A DNA stretch of 64,000 nt from Laetiporus sulphureus 93-53 (GCF_001632365.1 NW_024468526.1:62001-126000); one strand, 5' to 3'; positions 10,875 to 23,009 are shown, counted from the stretch's first letter. A program made the numbers and translations. Notes: generated by a model not told the origin, from the sequence alone.

Positions 10875-11783
10875 ATGGGTTCGCAGCACCTCAAACCGTG
10901 TCTACAACCGAAAGGCACAATTTCTCCAGCACTTCCGTCATCAGAGAGTGACGACTTTCATGGGCATCAGGGAAAATACTCGTCAAAACATGTGCGCTTC
11001 TCCGAAGATCAAAAAGACGACAAAGCGTCGCATTTGAAGCGGTCATACACTGTTGATGGAAAATGTGTCCCTTTGTGGCTCAACCGGTCGTTGAAGCACA
11101 TACCAGAAGACCGCCGTGTCCTCCAAAGTCGATTGGATATGGACGTGTTCAAGCCTCTGCCACCCATACCTGGACCAAATGAGCCACGCCACGGTTCTGT
11201 GACCACCATAAACGGCGACTCCATGGTCGGAGTGACCATGACATCCGACTCTCTCGATATGAGAGTTCCCCGGAAGTCTCGCGACAAACCGCCGTCCACG
11301 GCAGAAGAGTTGCAAGAGGAAGAGGACGATACTGCCGATGAGTCCACTCCTACTAGTACCTTTTCACCATTCGTCCTTTGCGCCAGCCTCACTGAACGGG
11401 TTGATGACGAGGAATGTGATATCACCCCCACCTCTTCCGCACTCTCTTCTTACGCGAGCCTGACTAAACGAGACGAGGAGGAGAAGTGCAATTCCGATGA
11501 AGATTCCGACACCCCCACTTCGTCCCCAATCTCCCCTGCCAATGTCGCTGATCGCTGCGGCGACCATAGTACAAGCTACTCGTTTGCTTCATTTGCGTCC
11601 CGATCGAGCACAGTCCCTTGTCATCCGAGGATGGTATTTCGAGGAAGTCGGGTGCTTCTTGCAGGTAGCGATGCGGCGACGGAAATTGGTGAGCTTCGCA
11701 AACCGTTGGAAGTGGCTCGCCACACTCGCCGTCCGTGTACTATATCTCAATGCTCTGACATGCCGCAATCTCCCCGCCTCTGA
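10875..11783 (+). CDS. Paralogous protein of unknown function, copy B
   Basis: From the ATG at 10875 the frame encodes 302 residues, one more than copy A at 9129. Shared features in order are KHVRFSEDQK, FKPLPPIPGP, a Ser/Thr patch (GSVTT), LTERVDDEE, then a second acidic unit (SLTKRDEEEK, DEDSDTPTSS) that copy A has only once. The codon aligned with the start ATG of copy A is AAG here (around 10834), although the downstream bases CATAATCCTGA are conserved. The first usable ATG is therefore about 14 codons further on. The frame is open upstream to 10518 through the promoter block, but that part is duplicated promoter DNA and unlikely to be translated. Function is unknown. Confidence 0.65.
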   Translation: MGSQHLKPCLQPKGTISPALPSSESDDFHGHQGKYSSKHVRFSEDQKDDKASHLKRSYTVDGKCVPLWLNRSLKHIPEDRRVLQSRLDMDVFKPLPPIPGPNEPRHGSVTTINGDSMVGVTMTSDSLDMRVPRKSRDKPPSTAEELQEEEDDTADESTPTSTFSPFVLCASLTERVDDEECDITPTSSALSSYASLTKRDEEEKCNSDEDSDTPTSSPISPANVADRCGDHSTSYSFASFASRSSTVPCHPRMVFRGSRVLLAGSDAATEIGELRKPLEVARHTRRPCTISQCSDMPQSPRL

Positions 11784-12172
11784 CCTTCGGTGTCTGAGGC
11801 CTGATCCTTGAGCTTATCCAAGGGATGCCATTTCATTGTACTCGCTCACATCCGGGCATCAGACTGTCCAGGAGATCGTTGATTATTAGATTATTTGCTT
11901 ATTTGCTCGAGATATACTCCATGAGTATACTTACCCTATACCAACGTGCCCACTGGTTGATCATGTCTACAGTGCTTCCTCAGATACCCAGTGATTACCT
12001 CGTTCTCGTGAGTAGTTTGTATCATCTTGTATTCAGCAGTTCCCTTCACGAATCGATCTTCATATCAATGGCATTGACGCGGACAACTCCATGCTCATTT
12101 GGAATGTAGCAACCGACGTAGTAATTGAACAGTAAACCAATCTGGGATATAGCACAATTGCAGAACAACAAT

Positions 12173-13943
12173 CTACGCATCCTCCAGAGTCATTTCGTCA
12201 AGATCGTCCAGCAACTCGTCCAGCTTGACCTCCGGGAAATCGGGCTCGTCCTCATCATCTGTTTCCGGCGGTGGTTCAGGCACATCAGCTGCATCTTCTC
12301 CCATGGCGTCGTCCATGTCTATCACTTGCTGTGGCTTCCTTCTCGTCTTTCCGCCCGCCAGGCCTGAGCCCGCGCCCGGCTGATTCAACTTAGCTTTATA
12401 CAAATTCACCGCGCCACGCATCTCCTCATCTTCCTCAAGCTCTCTGAGGAACAGCTCATAGTCTTCCTCGACCTTCTTCACGTCGCGGCCGCCCATGCGT
12501 CCGACGACACCACGGCCGGAGACAGCATCGCCCTCTTCGCCAGCTTCCGTGGCCATGCTGCGAAGTTTCCACGCGCGGGTCTTGTTCTTCTTTCGGCGGT
12601 GGGGGTACGCCTTCTTCACGAGCACGACGTCCGGCACGCGGTGAGCGGGCAACGCGGCAAAGTCGTCCGAGTTGAAGTTTGTGTTCGTCAGGTAATACCC
12701 GAGCGCGGCGTCTCCCGGCTGCAGGATACCACCGAGGTGGGTACGCGTGTGGAAGATCTGGTTCGACGCCTCACTAATCTCGTAGTCCATCGCGTCGTCA
12801 TCATGCGAGGAGCGGAAGGCGCCCGACAGCGCGACCTGCGCGTCCGCAAGCACCCATTTGCCGCGTGTCGTGCCGGAAGGCTCGACGTCAAGCACAGTGA
12901 ACTCGACGAGGTCGGACACGGTCGCTAGGACGTCAAACGGTGTGCGCCAGTAAACTGGTGCTGTCAATTCAGTGAATTTTAGAGTGGCAGGGTCAAGGAG
13001 GTGAATGGAGTTGCCGACGCGTGAACACATGGTGAGGGGATTGATGTTGCTCAGCTGACGGGCGAGCTTGGGGGGTATGCAGACGAGATCGTCTTTGCAG
13101 ATGGGAATAATCTCAACAGAGTATGTATACTTGAAGTTAGCCGTGTTAGTATGGGTATCTGCTGAAAGTAGCTGTTCAGATGCTTTTGATCTGCACACCC
13201 ATATTTTATCAGTGTCTGCATAGATCCCACCAAAGCTTGTAGGACGTACCGTGTCGGCACTACACTCTGCAAGAATTCCACCATCTTGAGAGCATGACTC
13301 CGCGAACTGTAGAAAAAGTCCAGCCCATCTCGGACTTCCTTCACAGAGACGGTGTCCTTCTGTGCGCCGTGCTTCAGAATGAGCTGCTCGAGGAACAGAA
13401 AGGTCCGCTTGTGGGGGACCTTCTGACGCACTTGAACGAGAGCTCTCCACGTATTCTTCGCGGCAAGTTTCGTGCAGTCGGAACACTGGCCGTGCTGTAC
13501 GAGGTATTCGATCTCGAATATCTGCTCGAGGATGGTGGAAGTGAGCACCTCCTTCTGGATCGTGAGCGACACTCGTAGCCGCTTGGAATGCGGTTCTGTC
13601 CAAATGAAGTGGGCTTCGGTGAGCCTGACTTTATTCAGACCCTTGAGCTTGCGTAAACATATAGCGAGGAGCTCTTGCGACTCGGGACGTGCAATCGTCC
13701 ATGTCGACGGTGGTGATAGGAAGCGTTCGCAATTCCGGCAGTAGGAGACTGACGCTAAAGAAGAATCTAAGCGATGTACATCATAATATCACGATCAAAC
13801 GTACCTTGCTTCGGAATACCCTCCGTGATATCAACAGTATTCCTGAGACATGCGACGCAGAGATTCGCCGAGTTGGGGACAATGGGTGTACCACAGTCCG
13901 CGCAGAGAACGCGGTGCACGGCAGGAGCAGGAACAAACTCCAT
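12173..13943 (-). CDS. NMD3: 60S ribosomal export protein NMD3
   Basis: Three exons (13805-13943, 13250-13754, 12173-13190) join to 553 residues, close to other fungal NMD3 proteins. NMD3 is the adaptor that binds pre-60S subunits and recruits exportin CRM1 for nuclear export. The N-terminus holds the treble-clef-type cysteine pairs: CADCG and CVACL in exon 1, then YCRNCERF and CSDCTKLAAKNTW, followed by the highly conserved WRALVQVRQKV. The middle (RSHALKMVEFLQSVVPTR, then IIPICKDDLVCIPPKLARQL and SRVGNSIHLLDP) is diagnostic of the family. The acidic C-terminal tail with leucines (FPEVKLDELLDDLDEMTLEDA) fits the expected export-signal region. Introns are 50 and 59 bp. Confidence 0.96.
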
Positions 13944-14721
13944 TTACCTTCGTTTCCAACCTCTGCAGACCGTCCTCGAGTGGGTCGACAACGAGCAGAT
14001 GGAGAGGGAGAGGGAGAAGAAAGGACGAGGGCAGGCCTACGCGGAAATTGCTGTGGCGGCACCGAGCAGATGAGTAAGATCGGATCTGCAATTGTATCAC
14101 GTGACTTGCGCCGGTGAAACGCGTGAAGCAGAGTCTCAGGCAAGAAAGAATGATATATAGTAAGTATGCTGTCTAGATTTACAGATTTATCATAACATGT
14201 TCACGTCGTGTTAAACCTGTTCAGTATACATTTCATGGATTTGTGGTCCTTAATTGTAGATTCAAGCTCAGAATATATCGAGCCACCGTGACCGTTCACA
14301 ATGCACGTCCGACCACAACAGCGTATAGTATCAGCCCGTAAAAGCAGCGCGTCGAACCTAAGTAAAATGGACAACTCGTCAGACGCAGGTTTTGAAGGAG
14401 TAGCCGGTCCATCAGATTGGACCAAGTCATCAAGCACCGACTTGCTGAGCATTGTCCACATCGTAAAAGCCACCAGGTAACATGCTCGGATCGATAGAGG
14501 GAGTCGTGCGCGGCGGAGAGAGCTGCAGGGAGCCCCAAACGGACATCAAAGGGACGAACTTCGCTTGGGGCAACACGTCATCCATTCCACCAAAGGTAGC
14601 TCTGCAAGGCAACAGTAAACACCAAGCCTGCACGAAACTCACTTAAAATCATCTATCCATACACCAGAGCAACTTTGAAGCCACATAATCATACAAGAAA
14701 CATCCAGCATAAGAAACGTGA
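13944..14721. other. Intergenic stretch, no supportable gene
   Basis: This lies between the NMD3 start and the RPB10 stop. It contains the NMD3 promoter and RPB10 3' flank. Minus-strand open segments at 14201-14640 show no domain and no convincing splice structure. Confidence 0.45.
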
Positions 14722-15113
14722 CTATGAGTATGCGCTCTTATCCTTGTTGCGCTCATAGGCTGTGGGGGTTTGGTCAACGCATGAAACTTCACATGATCTG
14801 AAATGGTGTTACTTACGATTGTAGTGCAACAGCTTTTCGATGAGGTCAACGTGCGTGAGGACCATGCGACGGCAACAGTATCGCTTTAATTCCAGCTGGT
14901 CCAACGCATCGCTGTTCCATAGTCAGCATGCGAGAGGGCAGTGAATGACGATGGTCGGACTCACCCTTCACTGATGTCTCTGGACAGCATCTCGAGGTAG
15001 CTGTTCCATTTGTCTCCTATGACCTTTCCGCAAGAGAAACACCGGACTGGGATGATCTAATCGACAGTACTGAGTGGCAAGTTGGACAATGGAGGAGCAA
15101 CCAGACATACCAT
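14722..15113 (-). CDS. RPB10: RNA polymerase I, II and III subunit RPABC5 (Rpb10)
   Basis: Four exons (15111-15113, 14965-15056, 14817-14911, 14722-14759) join to a 75-residue protein, slightly longer than the yeast and human forms. Rpb10 is a zinc-binding subunit shared by all three nuclear RNA polymerases. The signature N-terminus [17 protein letters not shown] supplies the CxxC pair, and [19 protein letters not shown] supplies the second, adjacent Cys-Cys pair. The C-terminus ([17 protein letters not shown]) needs the last intron; without it the frame would stop after HYNRK. The first exon is only the ATG: the conserved second residue Ile is reached after a 54-bp intron. The gene is divergent from the condensin subunit gene. 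Confidence 0.94.
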
Positions 15114-15276
15114 GATGAAGGTGAGAGGCAACGTACAAGACGGGATTCGCTTTCCGAGAGCGAAAGCGAAGGCGACTGTGACGCGCACACGTGAGCCTGT
15201 GACACTGTTGCGGTGAGTGAGCGACGCGTCGCGTTCAAACCGAACCGAACCCAAGTTCGACGCTCTCGACGTCGCC
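15114..15276. promoter_or_regulatory. Compact bidirectional promoter, RPB10 / condensin subunit 1
   Basis: The initiator ATGs of RPB10 (15113, minus) and the condensin gene (15277, or 15217 if the upstream ATG is used, plus) are only 103-163 bp apart. The interval contains a repeated cgaaagcgaaggcga purine stretch and no TATA box, as expected for two housekeeping genes sharing one nucleosome-depleted promoter. Confidence 0.6.
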
Positions 15277-18200
15277 ATGGATGTCTTTGAACTCCAGGAG
15301 GAGCTGCAGGGTCTCCAGGACCTCGCAAACTACGAACTACAACATGAACACGACATTCCGTCCATGGACTCGCGTGCCGTCGCTCATGTTCTCGAGGCTG
15401 CCGTTGAGGCACTGGCTGAATCCTCCGACGCCATCACCAATCCTGCTGTCTTTGACGCGTATCGAAGCCTATTGAAGCATGCGGAGACACTGCAAGGCTC
15501 ACTTATGAATAAACTTCTGGACTCGATCTCTTCTGCATTCCAGGCGCAAGTGGACGCCACGATACGCGATCTCGATCAGGAGGACCAACAGACCATCGCA
15601 GTGCACAAGATCACACTGGAGATGTACGGCTTTCTGCTGCACTGGTTTGTTCTTGCAGCGGAGAAGGTGAAGGCTCCTGGAGATGAGGAGGGTGCCCCTG
15701 TGGCCCCGCCGCCTAAATCGAGGCGCGGGAGGGGAGGTAAGGCAGGTACCTCGAGACCTGCATCGAAGAAGACGTCAGAGGAGTGGACGTGGGCAGATCA
15801 GATACCCTCTATGCTGAGCCTTATCAGCAAAGTACTGCGACTAAAAACTCAGCGGATCTGGCTGACTACGGCTGAAAGAGACACATTCATCAAGTGAGTG
15901 ATCACTAAATGTATCTGACCCATATCCCACAACGATCCTGTCAGCTGCATTACGCGGCCGGTATATCACATAACAGAGAGTGAACAATACATGAAGGCGC
16001 AAGCCATCAGACTCGGCGTGTACAAGGTCGTCTGTCTCGCAGTGAAACACCATGGTCATGCCCTCGCCGCGCAAATCAGCATCATGCAATCTCTACAATA
16101 CTACGAGCATCTTTCGGAGCCTATGGCTGAGTGTCTCACTGTGCTAACGAAAGAGTTTGATCACGCTCAACTGGGCGACGAGATACTGCGGGAGATCTCA
16201 GCGAAGAGCTTCAATGCGCAGGACTCGAAGGGCCCGCGGGCGTTTTCCCGGTTCCTGATCAGACTCGCCGAATTGTCGCCGCGCTCGGTGCTCAAGCAGA
16301 TCAGTCTGCTGCTCTCACATCTAGACTCGGAGGTGCGTAGCAAAATACATGCCAAGGCAGTTCCTTGACAAAATATTGTTAGTCCTACCCAATGCGAATG
16401 GCGATCGTCGAAGTGATTGGGTGCCTGATTCGCGAACTCGCTACCTCACCAGACCTGACCACCGATGAGTTTCAAATGCAGAAGCAGCTAAACAGCCTAT
16501 ACGATCTCCTGCTCGAACGTGTGCTCGACCTGTCGTCGTACGTCCGCACCAAGGTGCTCACAGTGCTCGCGCGGTTGTGCGATCTGCCTGTCAAGTTCCC
16601 GAAGCAGCGGCTCGCAGTGACACGTGCCGCAGTGGACTCGCTCGAGGACAAAGGCTCGACCGTGCGGAAGGCGGCGGTAATGCTGCTCGTGAAGCTGATT
16701 GTCACACATCCGTACGGGCTGATGCACGGAGGCCTACTGGGACAGAAGGAGTGGGAGGATCGGTACAGTGATGTCTGTCAGGAGCTTCAAGTCGTCGAAG
16801 GCGTCGTGGGCAAGGTGGTTGAGCGGGAAGGTGATGACGACGACGCTTCTGGAGACGGAAACGAGGACGAAGTGGAAGAAGGAAACGAAGATAAAAATGA
16901 GGAAGACGGTGACGAGGACGAAGAAATATCCTCCTCAAAACGGAAGAAGTCACGGCATCGGTAAGGTCTTGCTTTACACTATTACATCATCACGCTTCAC
17001 GTACGATGTCAACGTAGGAAACAGCGAATATCTGCATCCGAAGACGAGATGGATATTGACGAGGGGGACGAAAACGCCGCCGACGAGGACGAAGACGTGA
17101 AGATGGAGGACGAAGACGTGAAGATGGAGGACGAAGACGACGCAGGGGAGCCGAGCTCTTCCAAGCCGAAGCCAAAGAAAAAGAAGCGGTCACGCAAGTC
17201 CGAGCTCGATATGGCCGCACTAACAAATGAGCAAGAGGCCCTTGCGGCATTAGAGAACAACCAGCTTCTGGGGCTGCGGCTGCGCAAGAGATATTATGCC
17301 GAAGGACTGAACTTCATCAGGCAGGTCGAGGAGGGCATGCAGACGGTGCAGCGCCTTCTTGCTTCCACGAACAAGCTGGAGGTACTAGAAGCTATCGAGT
17401 TCTACAGGGTTGTTCATGAGTACCAATTTGACGGCGCGGAGGTACATCAGCGCATTGAGCATCCATTCTGTGTTGACATGTTCTCTACAGAGCGGGATCA
17501 AGAAGATGCTGCACCTGATCTGGGCAAAGGATAACAACACAACTTCTGAAGATGGCAAGGAGCTCAAGGGCGTGCGCTCTCGCCTGCTCGAGTGCTACAG
17601 AAGCCTATACTTTGAGCCGCTGCCCGACATGGAGCCTAAGAAGCAAGTGAACCGTATCGCGAAGAACATGATAGAGTGGGTGCTTTTCTCTCGTAAATTA
17701 CATAGCCTTCACTGTCTGCTGTAGACTTACATACGACGCAACACTCGCTGAGTTGACGAGTTTGGAGGAGTTGATGCGTACGATGACTGATGATGGGCAG
17801 ATCCACCCAGACGTCGTCACGAAGCTCTGGCAGGTCTACAGTGAGTGGCATCCATTCTATCGACGAAACACTCCTAATCTCGAAAGTCGACAGGCTCTGA
17901 TAGGCCATTGCCGAGAATTCAACGCCGAGGAGCCATCATCATCCTCGGAATGTTGGCTCTGGCAAAGAGGAGCGTGGTGGCGGACCGAGTAGAGACGCTC
18001 GTCAAGACAGGACTGGGTAATTTGGGCAAGGTTACTAAATCAGCTGTTACAGCATCCTGCCAGCTGCTGATATCGCTTTGCAGAGCGATCTCTTGCTTGC
18101 AAGATACACCTGTGTTGCATTGCAGCGCTTGAATGGTAGCGCAAAGAAAGTGAAAGGTAAGAGTGTCGCGTATGCTGTGCGAAGCGTCCCTGTAACACAT

Positions 18201-20165
18201 AGGCAGGCTCACTCTCGGACAAGTCCCTCCGGCTCGACGTCGAGAACCCACTGTTTCGCAAACTTCAAGATGCCATCGAACACCCTTGTCGTTCGAAGGA
18301 GTGGTTTGGGATGGCAGAACAGGCGATCAACACGATCTACGCGCTCTGTGAGCGGCCAGACATCATCTGCGACAGGCTGATCAAGAACCTGACCCGGCGT
18401 GCGTTCGCGCCGCCGAGTCGTGCGAAGACGCCCCAGACACCCGACCCTGATGCCATGGATGAAGATGAGCCGAGGGAGGCTGACGAGACTACATTGAATG
18501 CGCAGTCTGAAGAGAACAAGGACACGAGTGATGCGTTCGTTCTCAGTCAACTGCTCTTCGTAGTGGGTCACGTTGCTATCAAGCACATCGTCTATCTCGA
18601 ACTCGTAGAGAGGGAGTGGAAGCGGCAAAAACAAGAGAAGGAGATGGGTATGTTCATATCCTTTGCGACTTTAGGTGGCAAACGTTGAAAAGGCATATAG
18701 CGGACAAGACTGCAGCTGGCAAGAACAGCAATACGCGTTCTAACAAGGAGCAAGAGGAGCTGGACCAGATGGCGGGCAACGCGGAGGACGAGATCGGAGA
18801 CCGGATTGCGGCTGTGAGGGAGACTGAGCTTCTGTACGGTCCAGACTCCCTTTTGGCCATCTATGGTCCAATGGTTGTCCACATCTGTGGGAGTCCTCAC
18901 AAGTTCAAGGTAAGTCTTAGCATGTGTATGTTATGGTGATGTTTAAGCCGTGGTTTACGTTAGAACCGGACATTGCGGGCGGCCGCAACATTAGCGTTCA
19001 GCAAGTTCCTCTGTATCAGCTCCAAATTCTGCGACCAACATCATCATCTCCTTTTCAAAATCCTGGAGACGTCCAAAGACGCTAACGTCCGCAGCAACAT
19101 CGTGATTGCCCTTGGTGACGTTGCGGTGTCATTCAACACCATCATCGACGAGAACAGCAATGAGCTGTATAAAGGATTATCAGACTCTGACCTTGTCGTC
19201 AAGAAGAACACGCTGATGGTGCTCACACATCTGATCTTGAACGGCATGATCAAAGTGAAAGGACAGCTTGGTGAAATGGCAAAATGCCTGGAGGACGAAG
19301 ACGAGAGGATCGCCGACCTTGCTAAACTCTTCTTCTCGGAGCTGTCGACGAAGGACAATGCTATTTATAACAATTTGCCAGATGGTAAGGCAGGTGTAAT
19401 GTTGCGCAACGTTATTGCTCACCGTCTCGGTGCATAGTTATCAGTCATTTGTCGGTCGGTGCTCATGCTGTGGACGAGCAGACGTTCCAAAGCACTATGC
19501 GATACATCTTCTCTTTCATTGAGAAGGTCTGTCTGGCTGTTGCTGTACATCGTCCATGTACTCACCTTTCCATAGGAGAAGCAAGCCGAGAATATCGTCG
19601 AGAAGCTTTGCCAACGCTTCCGTCTCAGCGAGGATCCTCGTCAATGGCGCGATATCGCTTACTGTCTATCGTTGTTACCATTCAAGTCGGAGCGATCGGT
19701 GAAGAAGCTAATCGAGGGTCTCCAATTCTACCGCGACAAACTGCATGAGGAGACCGTCTTCAATCGCTTCCAGGAGATCCTAACCAAGGCGAGTTTATTC
19801 TCTGTGGTCAGGCCCACAGTGAATTTAATCCATAATTATCGAACTCTAGGCTCGTGCAAACAAGTCTGCAAACAAACCGGATGCCGAGCTGAATGAATTT
19901 GAGAATGTATGTTATGTAGTATGTGTATTAATGAGGCCGCATCTGATATTGGCCGTAGATTCTCGAAGAACACCGCAGGCAAGGCGAGGAAGACCAAGCG
20001 TTCGAGAAGAGGGTGGAAGGCAGGAAGGCTGCTGTCAAGAAGCGGGCCACACGACGCTGTGCGTAATTTTTTTGCAAAATCCTCACTCGTCTGCTTACCA
20101 TCACGTATCATTTAGCGGCACGCAAGAAGGTGCAAGCTCAGAAGGAGGACGAGGACGAGGAGTGA
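15277..20165 (+). CDS. CND1: Condensin complex subunit 1 (Cnd1 / CAP-D2 / Ycs4)
   Basis: Sixteen exons (15277-15893, 15945-16332, 16383-16960, 17018-17441, 17491-17675, 17725-17840, 17894-18030, 18084-18156, 18207-18647, 18701-18909, 18964-19384, 19438-19526, 19576-19788, 19850-19906, 19959-20058, 20116-20165) sum to 4098 nt, or 1365 residues; starting at 15217 would add 20. This HEAT-repeat subunit of condensin bridges SMC2/SMC4 and kleisin during mitotic chromosome compaction. Diagnostic stretches are ITRPVYHITESEQYMKAQAI, FSRFLIRLAELSPR, QRRGAIIILGMLA and, in the Cnd1 domain near residues 1000-1140, NRTLRAAATLAFSKFL, DANVRSNIVIALGDVA and LILNGMIKVKGQLGEMA. An acidic linker near residues 470-560 includes a DEDVKME tandem repeat. 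Intron 13 (19789-19849) appears to be GC-AG. The C-terminus is a basic then acidic tail. Confidence 0.96.
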
Positions 20166-20553
20166 TGTTGGCGAACTGTCAGACCGCCCTATTTATTGAC
20201 AGTTGTATATGAGCACATGTAATACATTGTATACTCTAGAGGGTCAATAGTAGCGTGGCGTGCAAGGTGAGATGAGTCTGTCCGTGACGAAATGCGAAGA
20301 AGCGAGTGGAGTGGCAGGCGTGCAGTGCGACCGTGTCATGAATGAGATTAAGGAGTGTGGGCGGCGGTGAAGGTGGCGCTCGCAGCAAGCGATAGTAAAT
20401 AATGCGGGGTATCACCGGCCAAGAAATACGTACGCAGCCATAATACAGAATAATGCGACTGGTCCGGGAAATGTCTGAATGTCTGTAGATTAACAATGAC
20501 AGCAACCAGAATGCAAAGAAGAAACCCCGAAAGAATGCGGCGGCAGATGCGGC
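20166..20553. other. Convergent 3' intergenic region
   Basis: The condensin and PIP5-kinase genes end tail to tail with 388 bp between stop codons. I see only 3' flanking sequence and no gene. Confidence 0.5.
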
Positions 20554-23009
20554 CTATTCGGTCTTGGCCTTCTCATCATTACCGGCACCGCCGCCGCCAC
20601 GCATGATGGACTTCATGAACGAGTAGAAGCGATCACCATATTCTTGCGGGGGTACCGGGCTGATCTTATGCTGAAGAAGAAGACGGGAAAGTCAGCGAGA
20701 GTGGAACTTCCTAGCAGATAGTACGACTCACTCGATCAGCCGACAGCCCCTTCCAGCAATGCTCGATCTTCTTCAGCGACGAATACGGTGTAAGAATATC
20801 AATGATGCCAAGGTAGTATATTGTGTCCATGCTCTGGTTCAGCTCGTCTGTCGCGCGCAAGCCGCCCTCTTCCTGATAAAAGATGAAGTATTGCCGCTCG
20901 CCTGTCTCCTCCGGAAGACTGATCGATCCCGTACCGAGTCGCTTTGGGTCAGATTCGCGTAGATTACGTCGTAACGCAATCGCGTCTGGTGATCTCGCGC
21001 CCTTGACTTGTGTATGTTTCCGTCGAATGACAGGCATGTCCGGCTATGAATCCACGTTAGCCATCTAGACGTACGACGGTTCGCGAGGTACACTTACCGA
21101 GAACTCCTTTAGCGTCTTACTCCGGACATTGTCACGGTTGCCCCTTTCCATGTTGTGGATACCGACAAGCAGAGAATAATCCATGACATATAGCCGCTTG
21201 AGCAACTCCGAGTCTCTTCGTAGTTGTTCAGTGAGAAGGGCGCGCTTCTCTGGACCCAGTTCCAACGTCTTCCGCCGGTGGATCCAATTCAAATCCTTCA
21301 GCGTCGCGCGCGGGTTCTCTTTTGCCTTCTCCTCAGGATACTCCCGGCCAACTGTCGATCCCTTGAGATCATATGTCTCATGGACGTCCTTATGCGGCGG
21401 AAAGAGGTTGTTCATGATCACAAAGTGAATCTTGCGCCCGTGAGGAAGTTTGACACGGTGAAGGCCGTAGAAGCGACTAAGCAACGTGTGCGGGTTCGTC
21501 TTCACGTGCTCGTAGTACTTCTTGAGGATCCGCCGGAGGAACTTGTGCTCGTTGTGGTGGATCGTTTTTATGATGAACCGGTAGTCACGCGAGAAGTAGA
21601 AGAACGAGCCCGATTTGCCCGGCGAACCTAGCTCGGACAGGATGTACTTCGCGGTCAGGCTGAGCAAATAATCTGCAGGGTCGAGGTGGAAGTAGTCTTC
21701 TCGGAGTTCGCGGAAGACCCATGGTGCATAGTCCTTAAACTTGAAGTCATACCTTGCCGATGGTGTCAACTCATTCCCGACTCTGTGAAAAGGTTAGCAA
21801 GTGAGAATGACACGTAGATAAGGGCACCTACATGTCAAAGGAATACTTGTGCGCGGCGGTATAGTCATCCTCTGTCAGTGGCCGGCGAATTTTCGCCTGA
21901 CACCGCGAGACGGCTATCCGGATACCAGTCAACATATTGTACATCAACACATAGTTGACATGGTCCTCCCCAATCAAATGCCCTACCAGGGGCCCATCCT
22001 CGCCACGATTAGACGTGCCGCGTACAAGTGACATGGTGCGCGTGAGCGCGCTCTCCGCCTTGACCTTCTCGGCCTGCACGCGTTTTGACAGCCGTTCGCG
22101 GCGGATTTGCGCCGCCTGCTGCTGCATCTCCGACTCGAGCCCCTCCTCCACGATCTCCTCCTCCGCGTCCGACACGTATGTGTGTGTGTGCGACTGCAAC
22201 GACGGGTATGCGTGTGCGGGGTTCGGTGTGTGAACGGTGTTCATGCGTGTGGGTGCGCTAGTGGAGGGCGCGGTGGACGCGGTGCTCGAGCCGGTTGTGT
22301 TCCGCCGCCGGTGTGGGTGTGAAGGCATTGGCGGAGCTTGGAGGTGACCATCTGGAGATGTGAGGTTTGCATGTGTCGGGGAAGATGGTGCTTCGGGCCA
22401 TAGCGACGGTGTACTCCGCGATGCAATAAAGGTGCTGTGTGATAGCTTCGTCTCGACAGAAGCCTTATGTTGTAGAGTTAACGACGGGCGGGAGGCGGGA
22501 ATGCTAGGCGAGCCATGTGAGCTTAAGGATGAACGAGGTTCATGTCTCGGTTCCTCGAAGGTGACGATGGGTGCAGGTGACTCCGATCTCATGCGAGTGA
22601 GAATGGGCGGACATGGTGGCTCCTCCTCGACGTCCTCTACGCTGGACGGTGGCGAGGGCGGAGGAGGGCCCACATTGGAGTCGCTGCTGCCGGACAGGTG
22701 GTGCGGGCGAACTTTCTGCAGAACGCTCTCAGACACCGCGCTGGCTTCAAGCTCCACGGTGTCGTCCGTAACCTTAACGATGTGCACCTCCTGGGTGGAC
22801 GCGAGGGCGAGAGCATGGAGAGAGTTGACGGGCTCGGCGTCACGAGGGGCGAGGGTGTGGGTGGAGGAGGAGCGGGAGGGCTGCATGGAAGTCTGAGGAG
22901 CGGTCAGATACGACGAGCCTGCCTGCGAGGAGACGACGCTGATCCTGCGCGAGTCGTCAAGAGAAGCGAACGAGGAAGCCTGGGAGGTGGGGAAGACGGC
23001 TGCGGCCAT
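20554..23009 (-). CDS. MSS4: Phosphatidylinositol-4-phosphate 5-kinase (Mss4/Its3 type)
   Basis: Four exons (21832-23009, 21098-21782, 20732-21043, 20554-20670) join to 763 residues. The enzyme makes PI(4,5)P2 from PI4P at the plasma membrane and supports actin organisation and cell-wall signalling. The N-terminal 300 residues are Ser/Pro-rich and disordered. The kinase domain begins near [20 protein letters not shown] and has [18 protein letters not shown], the phosphate-binding [10 protein letters not shown] loop, FIIKTI with the ATP lysine, [16 protein letters not shown], the catalytic [11 protein letters not shown] and, C-terminally, [16 protein letters not shown] with [12 protein letters not shown] and the specificity segment before the end. 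The ATG at 23009 is preferred over one at 23117 because the intervening residues look untranslated. Introns are 49, 54 and 61 bp. Confidence 0.94.

Noticed and set aside
14201..14642. Small gene between NMD3 and RPB10
   Set aside because: Peptides show no domain and candidate introns do not give a start-to-stop frame.
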